Source: Streptomyces sp. SM10
GTDB taxonomy: Bacteria > Actinomycetota > Actinomycetes > Streptomycetales > Streptomycetaceae
NCBI RefSeq assembly: GCF_002910915.1
Contig: NZ_NEUF01000088.1
Span: forward strand, 1-64,000
Reading direction: 5' to 3'
DNA length: 64,000 nucleotides
Every line of letters begins with the position of its first letter. The stretch's first letter is position 1. Both the position numbers and the translations under genes were made by a program. The notes below the pieces were generated by a model. That model saw only the letters and a list, made by a program, of their open reading frames with translations. It was not told the origin of the DNA and searched no databases. Below, in pieces: positions 54,873-64,000 of the stretch.

Positions 54873-55706
54873 TCAGCTGCCGGCGGCGGCCATCCACCCG
54901 ATCGCCGCGGACACCCGCGTGTACACACCGGGGCTTCCGGGGCTCCCGCAGCCGCTCCCCCACGAGACGAGCCCGACGAGGCGCCCACGGGCCACCAGCG
55001 GGCCTCCGCTGTCCCCCTGGCACGCATCCCGCCCTCCCGCGCTCTCACCGGCGCAGAGCATCGACGAGGCGTCGTACGCGCCCTGTGTGCCGCCGGGGTA
55101 CGCCCGGCGGCAGTCGTTGTCCGGCAGCACCCGCACGGAGGCGGCACGCAGCCCGGAGGCGTAGGCGCCGTACCCGGTCGTGTCCCCCCAGCCGTACACC
55201 TTCGCCGCGGTACCCGGCTCGTACGCCTCGTCCGCGGCCCCGGCCATCGGGATCACGCTCCCCTTCGGCAGCGCCCGGGCCAGAGTGAGGACCGCGAGAT
55301 CTGCGGCATTCGTGTGCGGGTCGTAGCCCGGATTGACCCACGTCGACCGTACGGGGATCTCCTGGCCACCCGGCCCGCTCAGCTCGTCGCGTCCGGCGAT
55401 GATCCGAAGATCCCGGATCTCCGGGACGGCGGCCCCCAGGACGTCCTCCCTCAGGCAGTGCGCGGCCGTCAGAACCTTGGTGGGCGCGATCGCAACCCCG
55501 CCGCAGAACTGGCCCGCGCGGATTCCTCCGAACCGGTCACGGCTCGACAGGGCGACGACCCAGGGACTGTCCGCGACGGCGACCGGCTTCCCTCCGACGA
55601 TGATGCTGTCCGCTGCGGCCGGTGCCGAGGCACCGAGGGGTATCACGGCCGTGGCGAGCGCCAGGGTGAGGGCAGCGGGGAGGGCACGGACGGGAACACG
55701 GGGCAT
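54873..55706 (-). CDS. Secreted trypsin-like serine protease (S1A)
   Basis: 277 residues. The signal peptide ends near residue 32 (ASAPAAADS) and mature trypsin-type IIVGG starts at 35-39, so a zymogen-like cleavage is likely. Catalytic triad: His in TAAHCLR, Asp in NAADLAVL, Ser in GDSGGPLV. The Asp six residues before the Ser (DACQGDSGG) predicts cleavage after Lys/Arg. Paired Cys include CGG/AHC and SMLCAGESAGGRDAC. It is a single gene downstream of hrdB's strong terminator. Confidence 0.93.
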   Translation of the reverse strand: MPRVPVRALPAALTLALATAVIPLGASAPAAADSIIVGGKPVAVADSPWVVALSSRDRFGGIRAGQFCGGVAIAPTKVLTAAHCLREDVLGAAVPEIRDLRIIAGRDELSGPGGQEIPVRSTWVNPGYDPHTNAADLAVLTLARALPKGSVIPMAGAADEAYEPGTAAKVYGWGDTTGYGAYASGLRAASVRVLPDNDCRRAYPGGTQGAYDASSMLCAGESAGGRDACQGDSGGPLVARGRLVGLVSWGSGCGSPGSPGVYTRVSAAIGWMAAAGS

Positions 55707-55773
55707 GGGAGCTCCTGACGCCGAGGTGAACAGTGCCCACTCAGCGTCATGCTCCGCGGCGCCTGCCGCACGC

Positions 55774-55833
55774 GGACGGACATGGGCCGGGCTCGGAACC
55801 TCTTCAGGTTCCGGGCCCGGCCCATGTCCGTCC
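55774..55833 (-). terminator. Very long terminator hairpin of hrdB
   Basis: A 28-base stem (55774-55801 with 55806-55833) with a single non-complementary position and a CTTC loop on the plus strand. It begins five bases after the hrdB stop. It insulates the principal sigma factor gene from the protease gene, which is read in the same direction. Confidence 0.9.
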
Positions 55834-55838
55834 CCGAT

Positions 55839-57383
55839 CTAGTCGAGGTAGTCGCGCAGCACCTGCGAGCGCGACGGGTGGCGCAGCTTCGACATCGTCT
55901 TGGACTCGATCTGACGGATACGCTCACGCGTCACTCCGTAGACCTTGCCGATCTCGTCCAGCGTCTTCGGCTGGCCGTCGGTGAGACCGAAACGCATCGA
56001 GACCACGCCCGCCTCACGCTCGGAGAGCGTGTCGAGCACCGAGTGCAGCTGCTCCTGGAGCAGCGTGAAGCTCACCGCGTCCGCGGGCACGACAGCCTCG
56101 GAGTCCTCGATGAGATCTCCGAACTCGCTGTCCCCGTCCTCACCCAGCGGGGTGTGGAGAGAGATCGGCTCGCGGCCGTACTTCTGGACCTCGATGACCT
56201 TCTCGGGGGTCATGTCGAGTTCCTTGGCCAGCTCCTCCGGGGTGGGCTCACGGCCCAGGTCCTGGAGCATCTGGCGCTGCACCCGCGCGAGCTTGTTGAT
56301 GACCTCGACCATGTGCACCGGGATACGGATGGTGCGGGCCTGGTCGGCCATGGCGCGGGTGATGGCCTGGCGGATCCACCACGTGGCGTACGTGGAGAAC
56401 TTGTAGCCCTTGGTGTAGTCGAACTTCTCCACCGCGCGGATCAGGCCGAGGTTGCCCTCCTGGATGAGGTCCAGGAAGAGCATGCCGCGACCGGTGTAGC
56501 GCTTGGCCAGCGAGACCACGAGACGGAGGTTGGCCTCCAGCAGGTGGTTCTTGGCGCGGCGGCCGTCCTCGGCGATGATCTCCAGCTCACGCTTCAGCTT
56601 CGGTGCGAGCTTGTCGGAGTTGGCGAGCTTGTCCTCGGCGAAGAGACCGGCCTCGATGCGCTTGGCGAGCTCGACCTCCTGCTCGGCGTTGAGGAGGGGG
56701 ACCTTGCCGATCTGCTTCAGGTAGTCCTTGACCGGGTCGGCCGTGGCGCCGGCGACGGCGACCTGCTGCGCAGGTGCGTCGTCCTCGTCGTCGTCGGAGA
56801 GGACGAAGCCCTTGTTCTCGCCCTCGCCCTCCTCTTCCTCACCCTTGCCGGCCTTGACTTCCTCGACCGCCTCGTCGCCGTCGAGCAGTTCGTCGTCCTG
56901 CTTGCCGGTCTTCTTCGCGGCGGTCTTCTTGACCGCCGTCTTCTTCGCGGCGGTCTTCTTGGCAACCGTCTTCTTGGCTGCCGCCTTCTTCGCAGGAGCG
57001 GCAACGGCGTCGTCGGCCGTCACGTCCGCGCTCTCGGCCGCCGGGGCGGCAGATGCCGCGACGGTCCTCGTCACAGCCGTCTTGGCCGCGACTGTCTTGG
57101 TGGCGGTGCGCTTGACCGGGCTCTTCGCTGCGACGCTCTTGCGGGCGCGCTTAGGCGACTCCGCGGCACTGACCATCAGCGTCACACCCTCTTCCTCGAG
57201 GATCTGGTTGAGGCTGCGCAGAACGTTCTTCCACTGGGTTGGCGGAATCTGGTCAGCCTCGAAGGCCCGACGCACGTCATCGCCGGCGATCTGCCCATCA
57301 GCCTTTCCCCGCTCGATGAGCGCCATCACAGACTCGGACTCGGCGATCTCCGGCGGGAGCGTACGGGATGTGCTGGCCGACAC
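55839..57383 (-). CDS. hrdB: Principal RNA polymerase sigma factor HrdB
   Basis: 514 residues from the GTG at 57383 with GAGAGG upstream; S. coelicolor HrdB is of very similar length. Region 1.1 starts [17 protein letters not shown]. An extended Lys/Ala-rich segment (about 125-175) and an acidic stretch (about 178-215) follow, typical of actinobacterial group 1 sigmas. Region 2 has [20 protein letters not shown] and [17 protein letters not shown]; region 4 ends with [20 protein letters not shown]. It directs housekeeping transcription. The long upstream intergenic region should hold its promoters. Confidence 0.97.
   Translation of the reverse strand: MSASTSRTLPPEIAESESVMALIERGKADGQIAGDDVRRAFEADQIPPTQWKNVLRSLNQILEEEGVTLMVSAAESPKRARKSVAAKSPVKRTATKTVAAKTAVTRTVAASAAPAAESADVTADDAVAAPAKKAAAKKTVAKKTAAKKTAVKKTAAKKTGKQDDELLDGDEAVEEVKAGKGEEEEGEGENKGFVLSDDDEDDAPAQQVAVAGATADPVKDYLKQIGKVPLLNAEQEVELAKRIEAGLFAEDKLANSDKLAPKLKRELEIIAEDGRRAKNHLLEANLRLVVSLAKRYTGRGMLFLDLIQEGNLGLIRAVEKFDYTKGYKFSTYATWWIRQAITRAMADQARTIRIPVHMVEVINKLARVQRQMLQDLGREPTPEELAKELDMTPEKVIEVQKYGREPISLHTPLGEDGDSEFGDLIEDSEAVVPADAVSFTLLQEQLHSVLDTLSEREAGVVSMRFGLTDGQPKTLDEIGKVYGVTRERIRQIESKTMSKLRHPSRSQVLRDYLD
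56905..57000 (-). repeat. hrdB: Imperfect 30-base repeats in hrdB encoding the KKTAAKKTA segment
   Basis: The 20-mer TTCTTCGCGGCGGTCTTCTT appears at 56911-56930 and 56941-56960, and related units continue to about 57000. They encode the Lys/Ala-rich segment of HrdB. Such repeats can expand or contract by slippage, which would explain variation in HrdB length between species. Confidence 0.65.
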
Positions 57384-57706
57384 GAACAACCTCTCGGAAC
57401 GATGGAAACGGCTTCCGGCCCGGCCCTGGAGAGAGCTGGAACCGACGACCGTCGGCTGGGGATGTCGCCGACGGCGCGGGCTTGGCCTCAGAACTGCACA
57501 GCGCACTTCGTGGCTGCTGTATTCCTTCCGCGGCGGTCACCTCTTAAGTCATCGCACTGTTTCGAGGAGTGTTACGCCCAATTCGCGTGGCCCGAGTCAC
57601 ACCTCATTCGCGACAAACAGAACCAGAGGTCACCGGTCCGTACAAACGCGCCGCCGAACCGCTCGGGCCCGGCGGCACACGGCCCTCATACCCCGATCCG
57701 CCTCGC
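57384..57706. promoter_or_regulatory. Upstream region of hrdB
   Basis: About 320 bases between hrdB (reading left) and the stop of the GntR-type gene (also reading left). No gene is supportable. It should contain the hrdB promoter(s); AAGAGGTGACC and nearby AT-richer patches (57540-57620) are visible, but I cannot name -10/-35 boxes safely. Confidence 0.45.
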
Positions 57707-58594
57707 TCAGTGCTCGCGAGGCGCGGGAACCACCCGTTCCGCGTCGGTGTGGCCGACCAGGAGCTGCCGCATGGCGGCTTCGGCACCGGCCGAGTCACCC
57801 GACGCCAGGGCCTCGACGATCCGCGCATGGTGGCCGAGGGACGCTTCCGCCGGCCGGTCACAGCCGGTGACGGGGCCGCCGGAGACGTGCAGTGCGGCCG
57901 ACACGATCCCCGAGAGGTGCTCGAGCATGCGGTTGCCCGCCGCCTGGATCAGCAGGGCGTGGAACTCCGCGTCGGCCCTGGAGAACGTGAGGGCGTCCCC
58001 CTGCCCCATCGCGTGCCCCATGATCTCGATCATGTCGCCGAGCCTCTGCTGAATGTCCTCGCGCCCATGACCTGCGGCCAGGCGGGCGGCCAGCGGCTCG
58101 ATGGTCCACCGGAGGTCCTCCAGCTCACGACGCTGGTCATCACGCTGCGGGCCGAAGGCGCGCCATTCGATGATGTCGGGGTCCAGCAGATTCCAGTCGC
58201 TCACCGGCCGGACCCGCGTCCCCACATTGGGCCGGGCGCTGACCAGGCCCTTGGCCTCGAGAACACGGAGGGACTCCCTCACCACGGTGCGGGAGACCTC
58301 GAATCGCTGGCCGATCTCCTCCGGCACGAGCGGCCGGTCGGCTCCGAGGTCACCGGAAACGATCATCTGGCCGAGCTGCTGGACCAGTTGGCCGTGAAGT
58401 CCACGGCCGCGACTGGCTGTGCCACGTCGGCTCGCCCGCCCGAGGTCGGAATCGACACCACCCCAGGAGCGCAGCGCGGCCCGCTCGCCGGCCGGCGCCT
58501 CCGTACGGGGGTAGCGATCGAGTTCGCCCGGGCCGGCGAGGCCGGAGTCGGCGGAGCGGGCGGCGGTCATCATGGTGTGCGCAAGGGTACTCAC
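57707..58594 (-). CDS. FadR/GntR-family regulator (FCD type)
   Basis: 295 residues from the GTG at 58594; downstream ATGs at 58573 and 58570 are alternatives. An N-terminal extension of about 60 residues precedes the winged helix (LGADRPLVPEEIGQRFEVSRTVVRESLRVLEAKGLVSARPNVGTRV). The FCD domain has the metal-site pattern with DAEFHALLIQAAGN and a late HHARIVEAL. FCD regulators bind carboxylates, often via a metal ion. The gene is isolated between hrdB and an ABC gene; the target is not evident. Confidence 0.9.
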   Translation of the reverse strand: MSTLAHTMMTAARSADSGLAGPGELDRYPRTEAPAGERAALRSWGGVDSDLGRASRRGTASRGRGLHGQLVQQLGQMIVSGDLGADRPLVPEEIGQRFEVSRTVVRESLRVLEAKGLVSARPNVGTRVRPVSDWNLLDPDIIEWRAFGPQRDDQRRELEDLRWTIEPLAARLAAGHGREDIQQRLGDMIEIMGHAMGQGDALTFSRADAEFHALLIQAAGNRMLEHLSGIVSAALHVSGGPVTGCDRPAEASLGHHARIVEALASGDSAGAEAAMRQLLVGHTDAERVVPAPREH

Positions 58595-58754
58595 GCATCC
58601 TTTTTCGGCGCGGCTCAGCCAGCCCTTGAGGTCTTTCCTGAAAAGCACACGAAAGGGTGATCGGCACCCACTGCTCAATTGACGCTTTATCGGTGGAAAT
58701 CGCACCCCTTCGGGAGAGTTACTCCCAGAGGGACGCCCGCCCCGGGTGATCCGA

Positions 58755-60515
58755 TCACCAACGGGCCCTCCCGCGAAGGCTGGTGAACACGTACGCGCAG
58801 ATCAGGGCGGACAACGACAAGGAAAGCGCCAGCCCCACGGGCTGGGCCACGACCCGCAGAGCCGCCATGGCCCACCGGTCCGCCTCGTACGGCCACTGCA
58901 GCCAGCCGAGTTCGCTCAACCTGCGCGGCAGTCCGACGATCGAACGGGCGGACGGACCCGCGAGGACCTTCTGCACGAGCGGCACGACGAGGACCGGAAC
59001 GGCCAGGACCGCCGCGACCCCCGCACCGGTCAACCGGAACACGCCGGCCCCCAGGAGCCCCGCCCAGGCGCACCCGACCGAGAGACCCGCCCAACTGGCG
59101 GCCAGCTGAGGAGCGTTGTCCGGAACGGTCACCAAGTCACCGCCGTACACGAGGCGCAGGGCTTCGGCGTCCACGACCACGGCGAGCACGGCGATCAGCA
59201 GCGCGACGCCCCCGGAGACGGCCAGCTTGGCCAGCAGGAGGCCGAGGCGGCGCGGCACCGTACCCCGGCCGGCGGCGAGCGCCGGGTAACGGAACTCGTC
59301 GCCGAAGGCGAGGGCACCCAGCACTCCGGCGGCGAACGCGGCAGGCGGCAGCGGCAGCAGGTCCGGCCAGGCCACGAGGAGATCGGGCAGGGGCGTCCCG
59401 CCGGAGCGGGCCAGCACCACGGCGAGGCCCGCCGACACGACCAGGACCGCCGCGAGGATCAGGGCGGCCGTCCTGACGCCGAAGAGGCGGCGCAGTTCGT
59501 ACCGCACGGGCCGGAGCGGGCCGCGGGCCGGGCGTACGGGAATCGGAGGGGGCAGTTGCGAGACGGCCACGGTCGAGGCGGGCCCCGGCAGGACGGCTCT
59601 CACCGGTTCACCGCCGGGACCGCGGACCGGTCCGGCGGCCGGGCCCGCGTCACCGGTCTCGTCGGCGAGCTGATGGACGGGAACACCGTGCCGGTAGGCC
59701 GTGTCCCCGACCTCCGCGCAACTGCTGCCGTACACGGAGAGCCGGCTGCCGCCCTCCGTCACCACTTCGACGGAGCGCTGCGCGGCACGGGCTTCGCGGT
59801 TCATCACCGCGGCCAGCCGGGCCGCGTGCGGGGTCCGCACGGCGACACGGGGCCTCAGGCGCGTGCGGGAGAAGTCGGCGACGCCCTGGTCGGCGACGAG
59901 GCGGCCGTGGTCGATGGTGACCACGCGGTCGGCCGCGCGCGCGGCCTCCTTGGCGTCGCCGGTCGTGTGCAGGACCGTGCCGCCTTCGGCCGCGTGCGCA
60001 CGGAGCAGCCCGTGGAGCCAGCTCCTCTCGCGCGGTGAAAGACCCGCGGTCGGCTCGTCGAGGACGAGCGTGTGGGGATCGCCCAGCAGTACGGAGGCGA
60101 GGCCGAGCCGCCGGTCCATCCCGGCCGAGAGAGTTCCGATGCGCTGGTCGCCCAGACCCGCGAGACCGACGACCTCGAGCAGTTCGTCGGCCCGTGACGC
60201 CGGCACTCCGGCCGCCGCACAGAGCATGCGGAGCTGGCCGCGGGCGGTGCGCGCGGGATGCCCCGGTACGTCGCCGAGGAGCACCCCGACCTCGCGCGCG
60301 GGATGGCCGATGCGGTGCAGCGGCCTGCCCTTGAAGTAGGTGACGCCCCTGCCCGCTTCCAGCTCGAGCATCAGACGGAGGGCCGTGGTCTTGCCGGAGC
60401 CGGGAGCGCCGAGCAGCGCGGTGACGCTGCCGGGCGGGGCTTCGAAGGTGAGGTCGTCCACGACGGGAGGACGGTCGCGGCGGGGGGCGCTGGTGAGTCC
60501 GATGGCCTGGAGCAT
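58755..60515 (-). CDS. ABC transporter with ATPase and membrane domains in one chain
   Basis: 586 residues. The N-terminal ATPase (1-220) has Walker A GAPGSGKTT, signature LSAGMDRR and Walker B TLVLDEPTAGL. The signature deviates from LSGGQ. After a Pro-rich linker (about 295-345) the C-terminal half has about six membrane segments (TAALILAAVLVVSAGLAVVLA, PLPPAAFAAGVLGALAFG, and LSVGCAWAGLLGAGVF). This is an exporter-like ABC2 arrangement with the ATPase first. The substrate is unknown. It is monocistronic. Confidence 0.85.
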   Translation of the reverse strand: MLQAIGLTSAPRRDRPPVVDDLTFEAPPGSVTALLGAPGSGKTTALRLMLELEAGRGVTYFKGRPLHRIGHPAREVGVLLGDVPGHPARTARGQLRMLCAAAGVPASRADELLEVVGLAGLGDQRIGTLSAGMDRRLGLASVLLGDPHTLVLDEPTAGLSPRERSWLHGLLRAHAAEGGTVLHTTGDAKEAARAADRVVTIDHGRLVADQGVADFSRTRLRPRVAVRTPHAARLAAVMNREARAAQRSVEVVTEGGSRLSVYGSSCAEVGDTAYRHGVPVHQLADETGDAGPAAGPVRGPGGEPVRAVLPGPASTVAVSQLPPPIPVRPARGPLRPVRYELRRLFGVRTAALILAAVLVVSAGLAVVLARSGGTPLPDLLVAWPDLLPLPPAAFAAGVLGALAFGDEFRYPALAAGRGTVPRRLGLLLAKLAVSGGVALLIAVLAVVVDAEALRLVYGGDLVTVPDNAPQLAASWAGLSVGCAWAGLLGAGVFRLTGAGVAAVLAVPVLVVPLVQKVLAGPSARSIVGLPRRLSELGWLQWPYEADRWAMAALRVVAQPVGLALSLSLSALICAYVFTSLRGRARW

Positions 60516-60661
60516 CGCTTCTCTCGCGGAGGGTGAGACCGCTCGGCGGCAGGGTGGAGTACCCCAGCAAGATAACGCGACATTTCAGACTTTTGGTGCA
60601 TCGATGCTTCTGTGGGCGTTCCGCAGCTTCGCCGGGCACGAAGTTGCGGCACTGTGCCCGC

Positions 60662-61426
60662 TCAGACTTCCGGCCTCAGCATCGGAGGGTTCAGCACGGT
60701 CGCCGCACCGGCCCGGAACAGTTGCGCGGGGCGTCCCCCCTGCCGCGTGGTCGTCCCCCCGGACGGAACCAGGAAGCCTGGCGTTCCCGTGACCTTGCGG
60801 TGGAAGTTCCGGGGGTCGAGGACCACGCCCCACACGGCCTCGTAGACCCTGCGCAGTTCTCCGACGGTGAACTCGGGCGGGCAGAACGCCGTGGCCAGCG
60901 AGGAGTACTCGATCTTCGACCGGGCCCGCTCCACTCCGTCGTCGAGGATCTTCGCGTGGTCGAACGCCAGCGGCGCGGACTGCTCGCCCTCGCGCCCGAA
61001 GCCACCACCCGGACCGAGCAGGTCGCCGACGGACGCCCATCGAGCGCTGTTCGCGTCGCCGCCCGCACGCGGTGCCGGAAGGTCGGGCGCCAGTGCGAGG
61101 TGCGCGACGCTGACCACCCTCATCCGGGGATCACGCCCCGGGTCGCCATAGGTGGCCAACTGCTCGAGGTGGGCTCCGTGGCCGACGGCGGGGGCGGCCG
61201 GGTCGTGCGCGCAGAGCCCCGTCTCCTCGACGAGTTCACGCGCTGCCGCCGCACCGAGATCCTCGTCCGCCCTGACGAATCCGCCGGGTAGTGCCCACCG
61301 TCCCTGGAAGGGCGATTCACCACGGCGTACCACCAACGCGCAGAGCGCGTGACGTCGCACCGTGAGGACGACCAGGTCGACGGTGACAGCGAAGGGCGGG
61401 AAGGTCGACGGGTCGTAGGGCGGCAT
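60662..61426 (-). CDS. Nudix-domain regulator of the NrtR type
   Basis: 254 residues from the ATG at 61426. The Nudix box is complete: GGFVRADEDLGAAAARELVEETGL (residues about 49-72), read in two parts as GGFVRADEDLG and RELVEETGL. The C-terminal winged-helix segment (SSLATAFCPPEFTVGELRRV, FHRKVTGTPGFLVP) is the DNA-binding module of NrtR-family repressors, which sense ADP-ribose derivatives and control NAD metabolism. Because the catalytic box is intact, it may hydrolyse ADP-ribose as well as regulate. No NAD genes are adjacent. Confidence 0.82.
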   Translation of the reverse strand: MPPYDPSTFPPFAVTVDLVVLTVRRHALCALVVRRGESPFQGRWALPGGFVRADEDLGAAAARELVEETGLCAHDPAAPAVGHGAHLEQLATYGDPGRDPRMRVVSVAHLALAPDLPAPRAGGDANSARWASVGDLLGPGGGFGREGEQSAPLAFDHAKILDDGVERARSKIEYSSLATAFCPPEFTVGELRRVYEAVWGVVLDPRNFHRKVTGTPGFLVPSGGTTTRQGGRPAQLFRAGAATVLNPPMLRPEV

Positions 61427-61552
61427 GCCGAAATCATAGTCGTCTCCCTGACGATAAACACTCCCTTCGCGACACCCTTTCCGCACCCGATCCGGCCCGT
61501 TGCCAAGCCGCCGTCCCTTCCGGGCCTGCTTCGCCGGGGCACCCCGGAGGCC

Positions 61553-62956
61553 TCAGTCACGGCGCCTCGCGCCGCGGTGACCGAGCCGCCGGGCGTCCCG
61601 GGCCCGGCCCCGGCTCGCGGCCGGGCGGGAAGGTGAACCGGCGATGCGGGCCGTGCGGGGCCCCGCCTTCCGCCCGCGCTTCGCGGCCGGAATCCGCGCG
61701 GGCCGGGGCCTGGGCCGTTCCACCTCCGTGCTCCGCCGTGCGTGTTCCTGGACGAGGCCCCTGCCGCCGTGTTCCGGCGTCGGGGTGTCGCTGACGTGCC
61801 CCCGAGGAGGGTGGTCACCGCCGCGCCGGTCGCGCAGGGTGCGCTCCCCCCGGAGACAGCGGCGCAGGGTCTCCGGGTCCAGGCCTTGGTTACAGGCCTG
61901 GTGCAGAAGTTGGGCGAACGTGTAGTCGGGGTCGGCCCGCAACGCGAGCCCGAGCGCCACCCTGGCGCCCGCCTCGTCGCCGGTGGACCACGAGACCCAG
62001 CCGGCCAGCGTGAGCGGCGCCGCCGAGTGCTCCACGTACGGGCCGACACACCGGCGCGCGAGCGCGCGCCAGAGCCTGAGTGCCGTTTCGGCCTCGCGGC
62101 CCTCCATCCACTCGGCGGCGCGGTCCCTGGTCTCCCGGTCCTGGAGGCCGAGGATGACTGCGGCGGCCTCCGGAGGCGTGATCAGGCCGTCGTCACCGCC
62201 GTCGGTCACGGCGCGGCCGGCCGACGGCGCGTCGGCAAGGCGTTCCATGAGGTCACGCGCGAGGGCCAGCGTCTCGCACGCCACCTCACCGCGCCCGCCG
62301 GCGTCGAGAATCCTGGACACCAGCACGGCACCCGCCGAATCGAGGGCCTGCTCCTGCTCCCGGCCGGCCACGGAGTCCCACGGTGTGAGCCGCGCCTCCA
62401 TGTCGCGCAGCGATCCGCGCACCTGGATACCCGCATACGCGGCGGCCGCCGCCATCACCGTGGTGCCCGGGAGCGCCAGGGGATTGCCTTCGGGCGGGCA
62501 GCAGCGGTCATCGGGGCAGCAGTAGGACCAGTAGCGGCCGTCGGAGATGCAGAGCGCTTCGAGCACGGGAACGTCGAGCGCTCCGCAGGCGGTGCGCAGG
62601 AGCTGCGCGAGCGGCCGCAGCCGCTCCATGGCTTGCGGGGCGCTCTCCCCCTCGGCCGGATCCTGGCAGAGGAAGACGACGATCGCGTCGGGGCGGGAAT
62701 CGCGCCTCTCGCTTCCCTCGATCAGGCTCTGCGCGAGCTGGTCGGCGACCGGGGCCCATTCCTCCGGCTCCCGCGGGATGCCCAGCCTGAGCCGGCCGCC
62801 GAAGCGGCCCCGGCCTCCGTGCAGGGCCGCCATGACCACGCTGTCGTTCGGATGGAAGCCCATCAGGTACGGGAGGGCGTCGGCGAGTTCTGCGGGACCG
62901 CGGAGCGTGATCTGGTGGGCGTCCGACGGTCCGGTGGTTTCGTCGTGCTTGTTCAT
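61553..62956 (-). CDS. DUF4192 family protein
   Basis: 467 residues. The DUF4192 core covers residues about 15-370: [31 protein letters not shown] at the start, [24 protein letters not shown] in the middle (with [12 protein letters not shown], a Cys-rich patch), and a tetratricopeptide-like end [18 protein letters not shown]. The final 100 or so residues are a very basic, Arg/Pro-rich tail. Family function is unknown. It diverges from the RecQ-type helicase gene across DnaA-box-like sequences. Confidence 0.88.
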   Translation of the reverse strand: MNKHDETTGPSDAHQITLRGPAELADALPYLMGFHPNDSVVMAALHGGRGRFGGRLRLGIPREPEEWAPVADQLAQSLIEGSERRDSRPDAIVVFLCQDPAEGESAPQAMERLRPLAQLLRTACGALDVPVLEALCISDGRYWSYCCPDDRCCPPEGNPLALPGTTVMAAAAAYAGIQVRGSLRDMEARLTPWDSVAGREQEQALDSAGAVLVSRILDAGGRGEVACETLALARDLMERLADAPSAGRAVTDGGDDGLITPPEAAAVILGLQDRETRDRAAEWMEGREAETALRLWRALARRCVGPYVEHSAAPLTLAGWVSWSTGDEAGARVALGLALRADPDYTFAQLLHQACNQGLDPETLRRCLRGERTLRDRRGGDHPPRGHVSDTPTPEHGGRGLVQEHARRSTEVERPRPRPARIPAAKRGRKAGPRTARIAGSPSRPAASRGRARDARRLGHRGARRRD

Positions 62957-62995
62957 GGCATGACCGTCCCGCGGGACGCCGATTTCCGCGACCCC

Positions 62996-63016
62996 CTGTG
63001 GATAACTTGTCCACAG
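62996..63016. promoter_or_regulatory. Inverted pair of DnaA-box-like sequences
   Basis: CTGTGGATAA (62996-63005), then C, then TTGTCCACAG (63007-63016). The right half contains TTGTCCACA, the form of DnaA box preferred in Streptomyces; the left, read on the other strand, contains the classical TTATCCACA. The pair forms a near-perfect palindrome about 40 bases from the DUF4192 start and 52 before the helicase start. Confidence 0.7.
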
Positions 63017-63067
63017 GTGCCGGACCACCGTTCGCGGTTTGTCGTAGCCATCGGGTTGCATGGGGGC

Positions 63068-64000
63068 ATGACCAACGCAGACCGCGCAGAGTTCAGGGCC
63101 TCGGCCGATTCCGTACTCGCCCGTCTGGTCGGGGACGCCACCGGCACCGCCCGGCTGCGCGAGGACCAGTGGCGGGCCATCGAGGCCCTCGTCGCCGACA
63201 AGCGCAGAGCCCTGGTCGTCCAGCGCACGGGATGGGGCAAGTCCGCGGTGTACTTCGTGGCCACATCGCTGCTGCGCGCCCAGGGCAGCGGGCCGACGGT
63301 GATCGTCTCCCCGCTGCTCGCCCTGATGCGCAACCAGGTGGCTGCCGCGGCCAGGGCCGGGATCAGCGCCCGCACGATCAACTCCTCCAACACCGAGGAG
63401 TGGGACACGGTCCAGGCCGAGGTGGCTGCGGGCGAGGTGGATGTGCTGCTGGTCAGCCCCGAGCGGCTCAACAACCCGGACTTCCGGGACCAGGTGCTGC
63501 CGCGCCTCGCCGCGGCGACGGGCCTGCTGGTGGTCGACGAGGCCCACTGCATCTCCGACTGGGGGCATGACTTCCGCCCCGACTACCGCAGACTGCGGAC
63601 CATGCTCGCCGATCTGCCCGCGGGTGTTCCCGTGCTCGCCACGACGGCCACCGCCAACGCCCGGGTGACCGCGGACGTCGCGGAGCAGCTCGGTACGGGA
63701 GCGGGGACGGACGCGCTCGTGCTGAGGGGCCCGCTGGACCGGGAGAGCCTGAGCCTCGGAGTGCTCCGACTCCCCAATGCGGCACACCGTCTGGCCTGGC
63801 TGGGCGATCATCTCGGGGAGTTGCCGGGCTCGGGCATCATCTACACGCTCACGGTCGCCGCCGCCGAGGAGATCACGGCCTACCTCCGCCAGTGCGGACA
63901 CCCGGTCACCTCGTACACCGGCAGGACCGAGAACGCCGACCGGCAGCAGGCCGAGGACGATCTCCTGGCCAACCGGGTCAAGGCCCTGGTGGCCACGTCC
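63068..64000 (+). CDS. RecQ-type ATP-dependent DNA helicase, partial (5' end)
   Basis: The first 311 codons are present and the frame is open at the window end. [14 protein letters not shown] is the RecQ Q-motif region (F/LRxxQ). Walker A is [11 protein letters not shown]; motif Ia [12 protein letters not shown]; motif [22 protein letters not shown]; motif [13 protein letters not shown]; motif [15 protein letters not shown]. Start at the ATG at 63068 with GGGGG upstream. RecQ helicases unwind DNA in repair and recombination. The RQC and HRDC domains, if any, lie beyond the window. Confidence 0.92.
   Translation, partial: MTNADRAEFRASADSVLARLVGDATGTARLREDQWRAIEALVADKRRALVVQRTGWGKSAVYFVATSLLRAQGSGPTVIVSPLLALMRNQVAAAARAGISARTINSSNTEEWDTVQAEVAAGEVDVLLVSPERLNNPDFRDQVLPRLAAATGLLVVDEAHCISDWGHDFRPDYRRLRTMLADLPAGVPVLATTATANARVTADVAEQLGTGAGTDALVLRGPLDRESLSLGVLRLPNAAHRLAWLGDHLGELPGSGIIYTLTVAAAEEITAYLRQCGHPVTSYTGRTENADRQQAEDDLLANRVKALVATS

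Overview
The window reads as a stretch of an actinomycete chromosome, almost certainly Streptomyces. G+C is very high with GC-rich third codon positions, GTG and TTG starts are common, and many neighbouring genes overlap by ATGA or GTGA. The right half carries a familiar core block: ptsH, ydaO riboswitch plus M23 peptidase, paired M16 peptidases, parC, citrate synthases, parE and the principal sigma factor hrdB. I recognised no tRNA, rRNA, CRISPR array or insertion sequence.

Layout. (1) 1-5578: the end of a conservon-type sensor kinase and its roadblock partner, overlapping or closely followed by a branched-chain amino acid type ABC transporter (binding protein, fused LivH-LivM permease, LivG, LivF). 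A convergent FAD monooxygenase follows (5611-6834). (2) 7261-27480: an accessory carbohydrate locus. It holds a LacI regulator, a sugar ABC transporter without its own ATPase, two Tat-exported enzymes (a glycoamylase-like protein and a GH35-type enzyme), a sulfatase, GH13, an EEP-family phosphoesterase, GH3, a DUF2264 protein and a formylglycine-generating enzyme (FGE) that should activate the sulfatase. Three sites sharing TGNATGCGCTTNCA lie before the regulator, the transporter and the GH3 operon, so the locus looks like one regulon. Two type II thymidine kinase genes lie at its edges in the same orientation. The right copy (27714-28364) is intact; the left copy (7261-7914) has a destroyed P-loop.

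(3) 27714-38657: thymidine kinase, an NPP-type phosphodiesterase, DUF5998, a Pat-like GNAT/acyl-CoA-synthetase fusion, HPr with a DasR-like operator, a GntR regulator, an M23 peptidase behind a c-di-AMP riboswitch, and two M16 peptidases. (4) 38903-54099: parC and parE bracket a carboxylate-metabolism group: a CobW-type GTPase, two divergent citrate synthases (one with an N-terminal helix-turn-helix), a LacI regulator, a CitA/CitB-type two-component system, and an acetate-symporter-type permease with its DUF485 partner. A decayed DUF1453/kinase/regulator cluster lies next to parE. (5) 54533-64000: DUF7455, a trypsin-like protease, hrdB with a very long terminator hairpin, a FadR-type regulator, an ABC protein, a NrtR-like Nudix regulator, DUF4192, and the start of a RecQ-type helicase. 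A pair of DnaA-box-like sequences lies between the last two.

The best candidate for something not yet described is the sulfatase/FGE/DUF2264/GH35/GH3 locus. Its gene content suggests uptake and breakdown of a sulfated, possibly glucuronic-acid-containing glycan. Its thymidine-kinase flanks hint at how it arrived. Both statements are inference.
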